From: JANRLL01 sp033762715
Lineage (GTDB): Bacteria > Pseudomonadota > Alphaproteobacteria > Rickettsiales > SXRF01
Direction of reading: 5' to 3'
Assembly (NCBI GenBank): GCA_033762715.1
Contig: JANRLL010000007.1
Span: 62,001 to 126,000, forward strand
Length of the DNA stretch: 64,000 nt
The notes below the pieces were generated by a model that had not been told where the DNA came from, did no database searches, and was given only the letters and a program-made list of their open reading frames with translations. The translations under genes and the position numbers were made by a program. Shown here piece after piece: positions 50,364-59,071 of this stretch (the first letter of the stretch is position 1; every line of letters begins with the position of its first letter).

Positions 50364-51212
50364 ATGATCGCTTTTGTTCTATCTTGCGTTTTTATTCTGT
50401 GCGTAACCGTTTCTTCTGTTGTGTTTGCAGCTGAGCAACATATCGGAATGGCAAAACCCTGGCAGGTAAATTTTCAAGAACCTGTTACGCCGGTCATGGA
50501 GCAATTATATGCCGGCCATAATGCATTGCTATATATTATTACTGCGATTACCTGCCTAGTGTTGGGGGTAATGATCTATATTGCGTTGCGCTTTAACCGA
50601 CGTGCTAATCCCGTCCCTAGCAAAACAACCCATAACACCCTGCTTGAGGTGATTTGGACGGCGATTCCCATTTTGATCCTGGTGTTGATTGCGGTACCTT
50701 CGCTGCGCCTGCATTATTTCATCGAAGATTATAAAGATGCCGACATGACGCTCAAAGTCGTCGGTCATCAATGGTATTGGTCGTATGAATATCCCGACCA
50801 TGGAGGCTTTGGCTTTGATAGCAACATTAAGGCGGATGCGGATTTAGAACCAGGTGAGCCACGGTTGCTGGCAGTCGATAATCCGGTAGTGGTGCCGGTG
50901 AATACGAAAGTGCGTGTGCTTTTGACCGGTGCTGATGTGATTCATGCTTGGGCAGTACCTGCCTTTGGCGTAAAGCGTGATACGGTGCCTGGGCGTTTGA
51001 ATGAAAGCTGGTTTAAAGCTCAGAAAATCGGTGTGTATTACGGTCAGTGCTCCGAGCTTTGTGGTGTGAAGCATGGCTTTATGCCCATCGAAATACACGT
51101 AGTCAGTCAAGAAGATTTCGATGCGTGGATTAAAGAGAAACAAAAGCAAGCTGGCATACAACCTGTCGGCGCTAAAGCAACTGCGGCTTCTAGCGAAGCT
51201 AACCAACAATAA
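50364..51212 (+). CDS. coxB: Cytochrome c oxidase subunit II
   Basis: CoxB holds the CuA centre that takes electrons from cytochrome c. A signal peptide (about 1-22) is followed by two membrane helices and the periplasmic cupredoxin domain, with DVIHAWAVPAFGVKRD and the CuA ligands in GQCSELCGVKHGFMPIEI. The docking aromatics WYWSYEYPD are present. Length 282 fits. First gene of the oxidase operon coxB-coxA-ctaB-small-small-ctaG-coxC-DUF983. Confidence 0.96.
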   Translation: MIAFVLSCVFILCVTVSSVVFAAEQHIGMAKPWQVNFQEPVTPVMEQLYAGHNALLYIITAITCLVLGVMIYIALRFNRRANPVPSKTTHNTLLEVIWTAIPILILVLIAVPSLRLHYFIEDYKDADMTLKVVGHQWYWSYEYPDHGGFGFDSNIKADADLEPGEPRLLAVDNPVVVPVNTKVRVLLTGADVIHAWAVPAFGVKRDTVPGRLNESWFKAQKIGVYYGQCSELCGVKHGFMPIEIHVVSQEDFDAWIKEKQKQAGIQPVGAKATAASSEANQQ

Positions 51213-51224
51213 GAGGAATTACTT

Positions 51225-52826
51225 ATGAGTTACGCTGCAACGGCAACGGATCACGCCCACGACGATCATACGCCCCATGGCTGGCGCCGGTGGTTGTTTT
51301 CGACCAATCATAAAGATATTGGCGTACTCTATCTTATTTTTGCAGTGATTGCAGGTATTGCTGGTACGGCCTTTTCTATCATGCTGCGTTTGGAATTAGG
51401 CGAGCCTGGCGATCAATTTTTCAATGGCGATTATCATTTTTATAACGTGGTGCTCACGGCGCATGCCTTCATCATGGTGTTTTTCTTGGTGATGCCCGCA
51501 TTCATTGGCGGCTTTGGCAACTTTTTCGTACCCCTCATGATCGGCGCACCCGACATGGCTTTCCCACGCCTAAATAACATCAGCTTCTGGTTGATCATAC
51601 CTGCTTTTCTGTTGTTGGTGGGCTCTGCTTTTATTGACAATGGCGCTGGCACCGGTTGGACGGTATATCCGCCGCTTTCAGGCATCACCGCGCATCCTGG
51701 CATGTCGGTGGATATGGCGATTTTCTCGCTCCACTTGGCTGGTATTTCATCCATTTTGGGTGCGATCAATTTTATCGTGACCATTTTCAATATGCGCGCA
51801 CCTGGCATGACGCTGTTTAAAATGCCGCTCTTCCCCTGGGCGATTTTAATCACGGCCTTCCTGCTGCTTTTGGCGCTTCCAGTGCTGGGCGGTGCGATTA
51901 CCATGTTGCTCACCGACCGTAATTTCGGCACACATTTCTTTGATCCAGCTGGTGGTGGCGATCCGTTGCTTTACCAACATCTATTCTGGTTCTTCGGTCA
52001 CCCCGAAGTGTATATTCTGATTCTGCCGGCGTTTGGCATTATCAGCGAAATCGTTTCCACCTTCTCGCGCAAACCGATTTTCGGTTATATGGGCATGGTG
52101 TTTGCGATGCTGTCGATCGGCTTTTTGGGATTTATCGTATGGGCGCATCATATGTTCACCGTGGGCCTGTCGGCTGATACCATGTCATACTACATGGTGG
52201 CGACCATGATTATCGCAGTACCTACCGGTATTAAAATCTTCTCATGGCTGGGTACGATGTGGGGTGGTTCGATCACCTTTCAAACCCCGATGCTGTTTGC
52301 GACCGGCTTTATTTTCCTCTTCGTGGTGGGCGGGGTTACCGGTGTGGTACTCGCTAATGCCGCTGTCGATATTCCGCTGCACGACACCTATTATGTGGTG
52401 GCGCATTTCCATTATGTAATGAGCTTAGGTGCGGTATTTGCGATCTTTGCTGCCTTCTATTACTGGCTGGGCAAAATGTCGGGCAAACAATACCCCGAAT
52501 GGCTCGGAAAATTACATTTCTGGACCTTCTTCGTGGGCGCTAACCTGACCTTCTTCCCACAGCATTTCTTGGGTCTTGCCGGCATGCCACGCCGTGTGCC
52601 TGACTATCCCGATGTATATGCAGGCTGGAATCACTGGTCGTCAATCGGTTCATATATTGCCGGTTTCTCGGTGCTGATTTTCTTAGTACTGGTATGGCGC
52701 ACATTGCGCGCTGGCGCTCCGGCATGTCCGATGAATCCATGGGGTGAAGGTGCTACCACGCTGGAATGGACGCTACCATCACCGCCGCCATTCCATACCT
52801 TTGAACAACAGCCCGTAATAAAATAA
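51225..52826 (+). CDS. coxA: Cytochrome c oxidase subunit I
   Basis: The catalytic subunit with heme a, heme a3 and CuB, 12 membrane helices, 533 residues. Ligands visible: heme a His in TAHAFIMVFF, CuB His in GHPEVYI (with the cross-linked Tyr), the His pair in WAHHMFTVG, and heme a3/heme a His in VAHFHYVMSLGA. The proton channel residue pattern fits the aa3 A-type family. It follows coxB by 12 bases with GAGGAA as ribosome site. Confidence 0.98.
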   Translation: MSYAATATDHAHDDHTPHGWRRWLFSTNHKDIGVLYLIFAVIAGIAGTAFSIMLRLELGEPGDQFFNGDYHFYNVVLTAHAFIMVFFLVMPAFIGGFGNFFVPLMIGAPDMAFPRLNNISFWLIIPAFLLLVGSAFIDNGAGTGWTVYPPLSGITAHPGMSVDMAIFSLHLAGISSILGAINFIVTIFNMRAPGMTLFKMPLFPWAILITAFLLLLALPVLGGAITMLLTDRNFGTHFFDPAGGGDPLLYQHLFWFFGHPEVYILILPAFGIISEIVSTFSRKPIFGYMGMVFAMLSIGFLGFIVWAHHMFTVGLSADTMSYYMVATMIIAVPTGIKIFSWLGTMWGGSITFQTPMLFATGFIFLFVVGGVTGVVLANAAVDIPLHDTYYVVAHFHYVMSLGAVFAIFAAFYYWLGKMSGKQYPEWLGKLHFWTFFVGANLTFFPQHFLGLAGMPRRVPDYPDVYAGWNHWSSIGSYIAGFSVLIFLVLVWRTLRAGAPACPMNPWGEGATTLEWTLPSPPPFHTFEQQPVIK

Positions 52827-52877
52827 TATTGCGACTGTGATGGCCTGTAGAATATTGCAGGCTTAATAGGAAAAAAG

Positions 52878-53783
52878 ATGAGTACAGCAACCACCATTGC
52901 GGCACCGAATTCGACTGTGTCTGATTATATTACGCTGCTTAAGCCTGGCGTGATGTCGCTGGTCGTCTTTACGGCCGCGGTGGGGTTGGTATTGGGTCAA
53001 TGGAGCACGCCGGTTATCTTGCATCCCTTGCAATATATTCTCGCGATTGCCTGTGTGGCATTGGGTTCAGGCGCGGGTGCTGCGCTTAATATGTGGTATG
53101 ACCGCGATATTGATAGCATCATGACACGCACACAAAAACGCCCTATCCCCATGGGTCGGATCGATCCGGATGACGCGTTAGCATTTGGCGGCGCGATGGC
53201 GATGCTTTCGGTCATGCTGATGGGGTTGGCGCTGAACTGGGTGGCGGGCCTGTTGCTTGCGGGTGCGATTGCGTTTTACGTGGGAATTTACACCATGTGG
53301 CTTAAGCGCCGTACACCGCAAAATATTGTGATTGGCGGTGCGGCAGGTGCTTTCCCGCCGATGATTGGTTGGGCGGCGGTGACGGGCGATGTATCGCTGC
53401 ATGCCGTGCTGTTATTTCTGATTATCTTTATGTGGACGCCGCCGCATTTTTGGGCGCTCGCGCTTTATAAAAACGAGGATTACACCAAAGCCGGCGTACC
53501 GATGATGCCCGTGGTGGCAGGTGAGCAGCATACCAAAATGCAAATGCTGATTTATTGCTGGTTGCTGGTGATCGTGACCTTACTGCCATCGTTTCTTTCC
53601 ATGGCGAACTGGATTTATCTGACTACCGCTTTGGCGCTTGGTGCAGGATTCCTCGTACATGTACACCAGGCTATGATCGATAGCACCCATCGCTGGGCGA
53701 AGAAAACCTTTGGTTTTTCTATTCTCTATTTGTTTTTGCTGTTTACAGCGATGGTAATTGATGGTTTCTTTCTAAGGGCTTGA
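52878..53783 (+). CDS. ctaB: Protoheme IX farnesyltransferase (heme O synthase)
   Basis: CtaB adds a farnesyl group to heme b to make heme O, the precursor of heme A for the oxidase. The UbiA-type prenyltransferase signature is present: NMWYDRDIDSIMTRTQKRPIPMGRI with its Asp-rich motif, and the second motif in ALALYKNEDYTKAGVPMMPVVAGE. Nine or so membrane helices, 301 residues. It is placed between coxA and ctaG as in related genomes. Called COX10 in mitochondria. Confidence 0.96.
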   Translation: MSTATTIAAPNSTVSDYITLLKPGVMSLVVFTAAVGLVLGQWSTPVILHPLQYILAIACVALGSGAGAALNMWYDRDIDSIMTRTQKRPIPMGRIDPDDALAFGGAMAMLSVMLMGLALNWVAGLLLAGAIAFYVGIYTMWLKRRTPQNIVIGGAAGAFPPMIGWAAVTGDVSLHAVLLFLIIFMWTPPHFWALALYKNEDYTKAGVPMMPVVAGEQHTKMQMLIYCWLLVIVTLLPSFLSMANWIYLTTALALGAGFLVHVHQAMIDSTHRWAKKTFGFSILYLFLLFTAMVIDGFFLRA

Positions 53784-53804
53784 GCCTAATTAGCTGGAGG
53801 TATT

Positions 53805-53984
53805 ATGGATAATCAAACGGCGGCGTTGCAAACAGGCAGGGCTTTTCTCGAACTATCCCAGGAAACCATTTATCTCATGGGCGGATCGTTCATACTGGGC
53901 AGCTTGTTTACCATCTTTCTTTTGATTTTGCTGGATTTTATGCGTGCGTATAAATTGGAAAAGGAAGAAAAGGGCAATGAGTGA
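53805..53984 (+). CDS. Small membrane protein of 59 residues in the oxidase operon
   Basis: The ATG at 53805 follows a perfect AGCTGGAGG ribosome site. The protein starts MDNQTAALQTGR and has one hydrophobic helix (SFILGSLFTIFLLILLDFM) followed by a basic-acidic tail (RAYKLEKEEKGNE). Shape and place between ctaB and ctaG suggest an oxidase assembly or accessory peptide. I do not recognise a family. Its stop overlaps the next small gene by eight bases, so both are translated together. Confidence 0.75.
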   Translation: MDNQTAALQTGRAFLELSQETIYLMGGSFILGSLFTIFLLILLDFMRAYKLEKEEKGNE

Positions 53985-54117
53985 TCTGCCTACGAGGGAT
54001 AAAAAGAAATCCCTCACTATTAAAAACTACACGCTTCTGGCCATCTTATTCGTATTGATCGCGCTGTTTTATGCGATAACCCTGATTAAAATGGGCGTTA
54101 CCGGCGCTTCATCATAA
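53977..54117 (+). CDS. Small CoxF-like membrane protein, 46 residues
   Basis: Begins with ATG at 53977 inside the previous gene's end. It has a basic start (SDLPTRDKKKSLTIKNY) and one hydrophobic helix (LLAILFVLIALFYAITLIKMG). The final ALFYAITxIKMG pattern is typical of a short protein often found before ctaG in alphaproteobacterial oxidase operons. It ends three bases before ctaG. The function is presumed oxidase assembly, unproved. Confidence 0.75.
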   Translation: MSDLPTRDKKKSLTIKNYTLLAILFVLIALFYAITLIKMGVTGASS

Positions 54118-54120
54118 ATT

Positions 54121-54672
54121 ATGGCATGGTTTAAAAATAAAAATACTGCGCTTGCAGCCAATCTGGCTGCATTGGTTGTGGGCATGCTTATGCTTGCCTA
54201 TGCATCCGTGCCGCTATATCGGCTTTTTTGCCAGGTAACCGGCTATGGGGGCACCACCCAAACAGCAATTGCTGCCGGTGATAAAATATATGACCGTGAA
54301 ATTACTATCAGCTTTAATGCCGATTTGGATCCGGAATTGCCGTGGTCATTCACCCCAGGCGAGAAAAAGCACGTGGTAAAAGTGGGCCAGCAGGCTTTGA
54401 CCTATTATATTGCCCAAAACCGCGCTTCAACGCCCATTACCGGACATGCGACCTATAATGTGCTACCCTTCAAAGCTGGTCTTTATTTTAAGAAAATCGA
54501 GTGTTTTTGCTTTACCGAACAGCTGCTCGCTGCCGGCCAAACCGTGCATATGCCCATTTCCTTTTTCATCGATCCAGCCATTTTAGACGACCCTGAATTG
54601 AAGGATGTTCACACAATTACATTGTCATATACCTTTTTTTCTGCAAAAAATGCGAGCAACTTACCTAAGTAA
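54121..54672 (+). CDS. ctaG: Cytochrome c oxidase assembly protein CtaG (Cox11)
   Basis: CtaG delivers copper to the CuB site of subunit I. It has one N-terminal membrane anchor (about 10-30) and a periplasmic immunoglobulin-like domain with the copper-binding CFCF motif (KKIECFCFTEQ). VPLYRLFCQVTGYGGTTQ and LPWSFTPGEK are also family motifs. Length 183 is normal. It is followed by coxC after 16 bases. Confidence 0.95.
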   Translation: MAWFKNKNTALAANLAALVVGMLMLAYASVPLYRLFCQVTGYGGTTQTAIAAGDKIYDREITISFNADLDPELPWSFTPGEKKHVVKVGQQALTYYIAQNRASTPITGHATYNVLPFKAGLYFKKIECFCFTEQLLAAGQTVHMPISFFIDPAILDDPELKDVHTITLSYTFFSAKNASNLPK

Positions 54673-54688
54673 TTGAGGAGCTTCATCT

Positions 54689-55657
54689 ATGGCGCATCAC
54701 GAACCCCATTCTGCACCGTCACATCCGTTCCACCTGGTGAATCCAAGCCCGTGGCCGCTGATTGCATCTTTTGCGATGTTGGCGCTTACCTTGGGCGGTG
54801 CGATGTATATGCACCAAAAGCCAGGTGGTGCAGCCATTGCCTTGGTTGGCCTTGCGGTGGTGCTCTATGTGATGTTTGCTTGGTGGCGCGATGTGATTCG
54901 CGAGGGCATGATCGATAAAGCGCATACGCATAAAGTAAGCTTGGGCCTGCGTTTTGGCATGGCGCTCTTTATTACCTCAGAGGTAATGTTCTTTGCCGCG
55001 TTTTTCTGGGCGTTCTTTGGCGCGAGCACCTTGCCTAAATTGCCGCTGGAAGATACCTGGGCTATTGCAGAAGGCATCTGGCCGCCAGCAGGTATTCGTA
55101 CGTTCGATCCATTCCATTTGCCGTTTTTGAATACGCTGATTTTATTGCTGTCAGGTACTACCGTGACCTGGGCGCATGCGGCTATCCTGCAAGGCGATCG
55201 CAAACAAGGCATTCAAGCACTATGGTATACGGTTATTTTGGGCGTGCTCTTTACCTGCTGCCAAGCCTATGAATATACCCATGCGGCCTTTGGCTTTAAA
55301 GATGGCATTTATGCCTCGACTTTCTACATGGCAACCGGCTTCCACGGCGTTCACGTTTTAATCGGAACCATCTTCTTGGCAGTATGTTTGTGCCGTCTGT
55401 ATAAAGACCAATTCACCCCAAAACAACATCTGGGCTTTGAGTTTGCTGCCTGGTATTGGCATTTCGTCGACGTGGTGTGGCTATTCCTGTTTGCCTTCGT
55501 CTATTGCGATTTGGCGAATGTGTTGATGCCTGCGTTCAAAGCCATCTTCACCGGTTGGAATTTGCTGGGTTTGTTCTTGCTGCTGTTGATTGCAGGTGGC
55601 GTTTATGGTTATCGCTTTATTGCAAGCGGCGGCTTGTCTAAAGCCTCGCATCATTAA
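54689..55657 (+). CDS. coxC: Cytochrome c oxidase subunit III
   Basis: A seven-helix membrane protein, here 322 residues: FHLVNPSPWPLIASF, ALFITSEVMFFAAFFWAFFGASTLP, GIWPPAGIRTFDPFHLPFLNTLILLLSGTTVTWAHAAI, FYMATGFHGVHVLIGTIFL and WYWHFVDVVWLFLFAFVY. It stabilises the proton pump. It is longer than the usual 260-290, mainly by a C-terminal helix (GWNLLGLFLLLLIAGGVYGYRF). Its stop overlaps the next start by one base. Confidence 0.96.
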   Translation: MAHHEPHSAPSHPFHLVNPSPWPLIASFAMLALTLGGAMYMHQKPGGAAIALVGLAVVLYVMFAWWRDVIREGMIDKAHTHKVSLGLRFGMALFITSEVMFFAAFFWAFFGASTLPKLPLEDTWAIAEGIWPPAGIRTFDPFHLPFLNTLILLLSGTTVTWAHAAILQGDRKQGIQALWYTVILGVLFTCCQAYEYTHAAFGFKDGIYASTFYMATGFHGVHVLIGTIFLAVCLCRLYKDQFTPKQHLGFEFAAWYWHFVDVVWLFLFAFVYCDLANVLMPAFKAIFTGWNLLGLFLLLLIAGGVYGYRFIASGGLSKASHH

Positions 55658-55992
55658 TGCGACTGACCCGTTGCCCTCGTTGCGCTAAAGGCCCTCTGTA
55701 TGTTGGGTATCTTAAAATAGCCGAGGCTTGCAGCGAATGCGGTTTGTCGTTTGCGGGCCATGAGGAAGGCGATGGGCCGGCCTACCTTTCCATTTTACTG
55801 ATTGGCACGCTAGCGGGTATGGGGGCGGCCATTTTCGAAGTAACTGTCAGCCCAGCTTTTTGGGTGCATGTGGTGATCTGGGGGCCGTTTATTATCCTTG
55901 GTTCGCTGGCGTGTTTGCGTATCAGCAAAGCAGCGCTTATTTCAGCGCAATACCAATTGCGCAAAGATGATTTTACGTCAGGACCTAATTGA
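55657..55992 (+). CDS. DUF983 family protein
   Basis: The 111 residues begin with a zinc-ribbon-like pair (CPRCAKGPLY, CSECGLSF) and contain two membrane spans (LSILLIGTLAGMGAAIFEVTV, VHVVIWGPFIILGSLACL). DUF983 members commonly follow coxC and precede SURF1 in alphaproteobacteria. Here no SURF1 follows; the next gene is on the other strand and its stop codon abuts this one (55992/55993). Its function is unknown; its place suggests oxidase assembly. Confidence 0.88.
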   Translation: MRLTRCPRCAKGPLYVGYLKIAEACSECGLSFAGHEEGDGPAYLSILLIGTLAGMGAAIFEVTVSPAFWVHVVIWGPFIILGSLACLRISKAALISAQYQLRKDDFTSGPN

Positions 55993-56499
55993 TTAGAAGC
56001 GCTTGCCGCCACCGCGCGATGGGGTGGGTGCAGGCGGAGGTGCCCCCTGAATGGAAGGGCTTGGCATAACGCCCAAATTGAATGGATCGGCCGATGCTAC
56101 TTGTGAACTATCGAGTGAGATACGCCCACCCGTTTTTTGCCATTCGACATATTTATTGATTGCTCCGCCATTGGCATTATTTGCACCGCGTGCGCCGTAG
56201 GTAATGGAGGTCGCACTGTCGGGGCCAATGGCAGGGCCTGGGTTGCTGGCCGCTTTGGTGCTGAATTGAACACCGGTATTACGGGGTTTGATTTTATCCC
56301 TCAACTCTTCTTCGGCAATATTGCCAAAAGCAATGATGCTGCCTTTACCATCACCGGTGAGTGATACCGTGTCATTGGAACTAAAATGCAAAGCTTTCCC
56401 CTGGCCATCTGGTGGTGAAAGCACATAGCCATTTTCATTGCCATCACGCTCAACCGTGTAGCGGGTGTTGGGGGCGATATCAAAAGTAAGGTCAGCCAT
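55993..56499 (-). CDS. Hypothetical protein of 168 residues
   Basis: No family recognised. It has no signal peptide or membrane span. Residues 1-80 look beta-rich (TFDIAPNTRYTVERDGNENGYVLSPP, DTVSLTGDGKGSIIAFGNIAEEELRDKI), then a Gly/Asn/Ala-rich disordered stretch and a Pro/Gly/Arg C-terminus. A short WQKTGGRISLD element sits near residue 120. Single gene between the oxidase operon and maeB, the latter separated by a strong hairpin. Codon use looks like its neighbours. Confidence 0.6.
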   Translation of the reverse strand: MADLTFDIAPNTRYTVERDGNENGYVLSPPDGQGKALHFSSNDTVSLTGDGKGSIIAFGNIAEEELRDKIKPRNTGVQFSTKAASNPGPAIGPDSATSITYGARGANNANGGAINKYVEWQKTGGRISLDSSQVASADPFNLGVMPSPSIQGAPPPAPTPSRGGGKRF

Positions 56500-56544
56500 G
56501 ATTTGATTCTAGCATAGAAGCGCTAAAGAAATTTGAAGATTGCG

Positions 56545-56576
56545 TGAACATCCCCCTCACACAAGGGGGATGTTCA
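56545..56576 (-). terminator. Terminator hairpin downstream of maeB
   Basis: TGAACATCCCCCT (56545-56557) and AGGGGGATGTTCA (56564-56576) form a perfect 13-base stem with the six-base loop CACACA, 15 bases after the maeB stop on the minus strand. There is no long U-run on that side, but the stem is very stable and also separates the upstream hypothetical gene from read-through. Confidence 0.75.
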
Positions 56577-56590
56577 TAAGCAATTGAATA

Positions 56591-58906
56591 TTATGCCTTT
56601 TTCTTTTTGCCTTTAACTAGGCTGGTCACCTTTTTCTCTTCCTGGGCAATGGCTTCCATAGCGGCCAGGGCCGTCATATTCAGGATTTCCGATACGGTGG
56701 CGTCCATTTGTACGATTTGTACCGGATGCTTAAGACCCATGGTCACCGGACCGATAGTGATACCATCACTCAGTTCTTGTAACAGGTGCGAGGCAATATG
56801 CGCCGAGTGCAATGCCGGCATGACCAACACGTTGGCGGGGCCTGACAAACGGCAGAACGGATAGAGGCTCAACATCTCTTTGTTGACCGCTACATTCGCT
56901 GCCATTTCACCGTCATATTCGAAATCGACATTCATGCTATCGAGCACTTTAACGGTATCACGAATGCGGATGGATTTTTCGCGCATCGGGTTACCGAAGG
57001 TCGAATAGGACAGAAGCGCGACGCGCGGCTCATGACCCATACGGCGGGCTGCATGTGCTGTTTTAACAGCGATCGTAGCCAGCATGTCTGGCTCAGGCAG
57101 CTCGTTGACAGCTGTGTCGGCAAAGAACAGTGTCTTGCCTTTTGCCACCACCAGCGTAATGCCAAACAAGAAATCGCCTTCGCGCGTATCAATGACGCGG
57201 GTAACGTTTTCTAGGGATACGGTGTAATTGCGGGTAACGCCGGTGATCATCGCATCGCCATGGCCCATAGCCAACATGCAGGATGCGTAGATGTTACGGT
57301 CGTTTTTCACCATGCGCGCTACGTCACGGTATAAGAAGCCCTGGCGCTGCAAGCGTGGATACAAATAATCGATATAAGAATCGACATGCGGATTGATGGC
57401 TGCGTTGCTGATTTCGATATTTTCATAATCAGCAATATGCATTTTCTTCATCAAATCTTGGATGCGGTCAACACGGCCAACGAGGATCGGTGCACCATAG
57501 CCATTGTCGCGCCATTGCACAGCGGCGCGGATGATTTTTTCTTCCTCGCCTTCGGCAAAAATAACACGTTGTGGATTGTCACGTACCTTGTCGAAGATAT
57601 GTTGCATTGAGTTAGCGGTTGGATCACGACGTGCGGCCAATTCTTTTTTATAGCCGGCAATGTCTAGAATCGGTTTGCGGGCTACACCCGTTTCCATCGC
57701 GGCTTTTGCAACGGCTACTGGAACGGTGGTCATCAAGCGTGGGTCAAATGGCGCGGGGATGATGTAGTCAGGGCCATACGTCATCTGGCGGCCGGAATAG
57801 GCGGCGGCTACTTCTTCAGGCACATCTTCACGTGCCAGGGCTGCGATTGCTTCAGCAGCGGCCACTTTCATTTCCTCATTGATTTGCGAAGCGCGTACAT
57901 CGAGTGCGCCGCGGAAAATGTAAGGAAAGCCCATCACGTTGTTTACTTGGTTTGGATAGTCCGAGCGGCCGGTTGCAATGATTGCATCTTTGCGGACCGA
58001 GCGCACATCTTCCGGACGGATTTCCGGATCAGGATTTGCCATCGCGAAAATGATCGGATTTTTGGCCATGGTCGCGACCATTTCTTTGGACACAGCGTCT
58101 TTACCGGCCAGGCCCATAAACATATCGGCGCCTTTCATGGCATCAGCCAGCGTACGCTTATCGGTTTTTACCGCATGGGCTGATTTCCATTGGTTCATGC
58201 CTTCGGTGCGGCCTTCATAGATGACGCCGGTTTTATCAACCAAAAGCGCGTTCTCATGTTTCACACCCATACGCTTAATGAGCTCCAAGCAAGCGATACC
58301 AGCCGAACCAGCGCCCAGCACCACTACTTTCACGTCTTTCATTTTGCGGCCGGTCAAATGGCAGGCATTGATGAGGCCAGCGGCTACGATGATAGCGGTG
58401 CCATGTTGGTCATCATGGAATACAGGAATATCCATGGCTTCGCGCAGGCGTTGTTCGATTACAAAGCAGTCGGGTGCAGCAATATCTTCTAAGTTAATAC
58501 CACCCCAAGATGGGCCCAACAGACGCACGCAATTGACGAATTCATCCACATTGGTGGTGTCGACTTCGATATCCACCGCATCAACGTCAGCGAAGCGTTT
58601 AAAGAGAATAGCTTTGCCTTCCATGACTGGTTTGGATGCCAGCGCGCCGAGGTTACCAAGACCAAGTACAGCGGTACCGTTGGAAATAACGGCTACGAAA
58701 TTGCCGCGCGCCGTATAATCATAAGCAGTCGCCGGATCTTTTTGAATTGCCAAGCACGGAACGGCCACACCTGGGGAATAACCCAGACTCAGATCACGCT
58801 GAGTCATGAGTGGCTTGGTTGGTAAAATGGAAATTTTACCTGGCTTACCTTCAGCGTGGTAGGCGAGTGCTTCCTGATCGGTTATCGGCTCTTTTTCTTT
58901 GCTCAT
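56591..58906 (-). CDS. maeB: NADP-dependent malic enzyme with phosphotransacetylase-like domain
   Basis: MaeB decarboxylates malate to pyruvate with NADP reduction. In the 771 residues the malic domain (about 1-190) has YSPGVAVPCLAI and GNLGALASKPVMEGKAILF, the NADP-binding domain has VVLGAGSAGIACLELI, and the C-terminal 330 residues resemble a phosphate acetyltransferase (VIFAEGEEEKIIRAA, GPVTMGLKHPVQIVQMDATVSEI). The fused form is typical of Gram-negative bacteria and is allosterically controlled by acetyl-CoA. A complex palindrome lies upstream of its start. Confidence 0.95.
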   Translation of the reverse strand: MSKEKEPITDQEALAYHAEGKPGKISILPTKPLMTQRDLSLGYSPGVAVPCLAIQKDPATAYDYTARGNFVAVISNGTAVLGLGNLGALASKPVMEGKAILFKRFADVDAVDIEVDTTNVDEFVNCVRLLGPSWGGINLEDIAAPDCFVIEQRLREAMDIPVFHDDQHGTAIIVAAGLINACHLTGRKMKDVKVVVLGAGSAGIACLELIKRMGVKHENALLVDKTGVIYEGRTEGMNQWKSAHAVKTDKRTLADAMKGADMFMGLAGKDAVSKEMVATMAKNPIIFAMANPDPEIRPEDVRSVRKDAIIATGRSDYPNQVNNVMGFPYIFRGALDVRASQINEEMKVAAAEAIAALAREDVPEEVAAAYSGRQMTYGPDYIIPAPFDPRLMTTVPVAVAKAAMETGVARKPILDIAGYKKELAARRDPTANSMQHIFDKVRDNPQRVIFAEGEEEKIIRAAVQWRDNGYGAPILVGRVDRIQDLMKKMHIADYENIEISNAAINPHVDSYIDYLYPRLQRQGFLYRDVARMVKNDRNIYASCMLAMGHGDAMITGVTRNYTVSLENVTRVIDTREGDFLFGITLVVAKGKTLFFADTAVNELPEPDMLATIAVKTAHAARRMGHEPRVALLSYSTFGNPMREKSIRIRDTVKVLDSMNVDFEYDGEMAANVAVNKEMLSLYPFCRLSGPANVLVMPALHSAHIASHLLQELSDGITIGPVTMGLKHPVQIVQMDATVSEILNMTALAAMEAIAQEEKKVTSLVKGKKKKA

Positions 58907-58935
58907 AAATAGTTGCCATTTCCTGTGGACAGTTG

Positions 58936-58970
58936 ATGTTGCTCTCTCAGCAATTGCTGCAATGCAACAT
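58936..58970. promoter_or_regulatory. Nested palindrome upstream of maeB
   Basis: A 12-base perfect palindrome CAGCAATTGCTG (58948-58959) lies inside an outer pair ATGTTGC (58936-58942) and GCAACAT (58964-58970). The centre is 30-60 bases before the maeB start. All four arms contain TTGC or GCAA, so it may be a pair of sites for one dimeric regulator, or a hairpin in the maeB leader. No cognate protein is identifiable from the window. Confidence 0.45.
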
Positions 58971-59071
58971 AAGTTTATGATTTAAAATGAAGAATGCTAA
59001 GTGGCATAACACCGAATAATTGGCAAGCGAAAACTGCTTTTCAACTCTGTGCCTATCACTATAGTGAGAGC

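Noticed and set aside
58994..59071. Upstream start for mutS adding 26 residues
   Set aside because: The extra residues do not resemble MutS, and the ATG at 59072 has a better site and matches the usual beginning.
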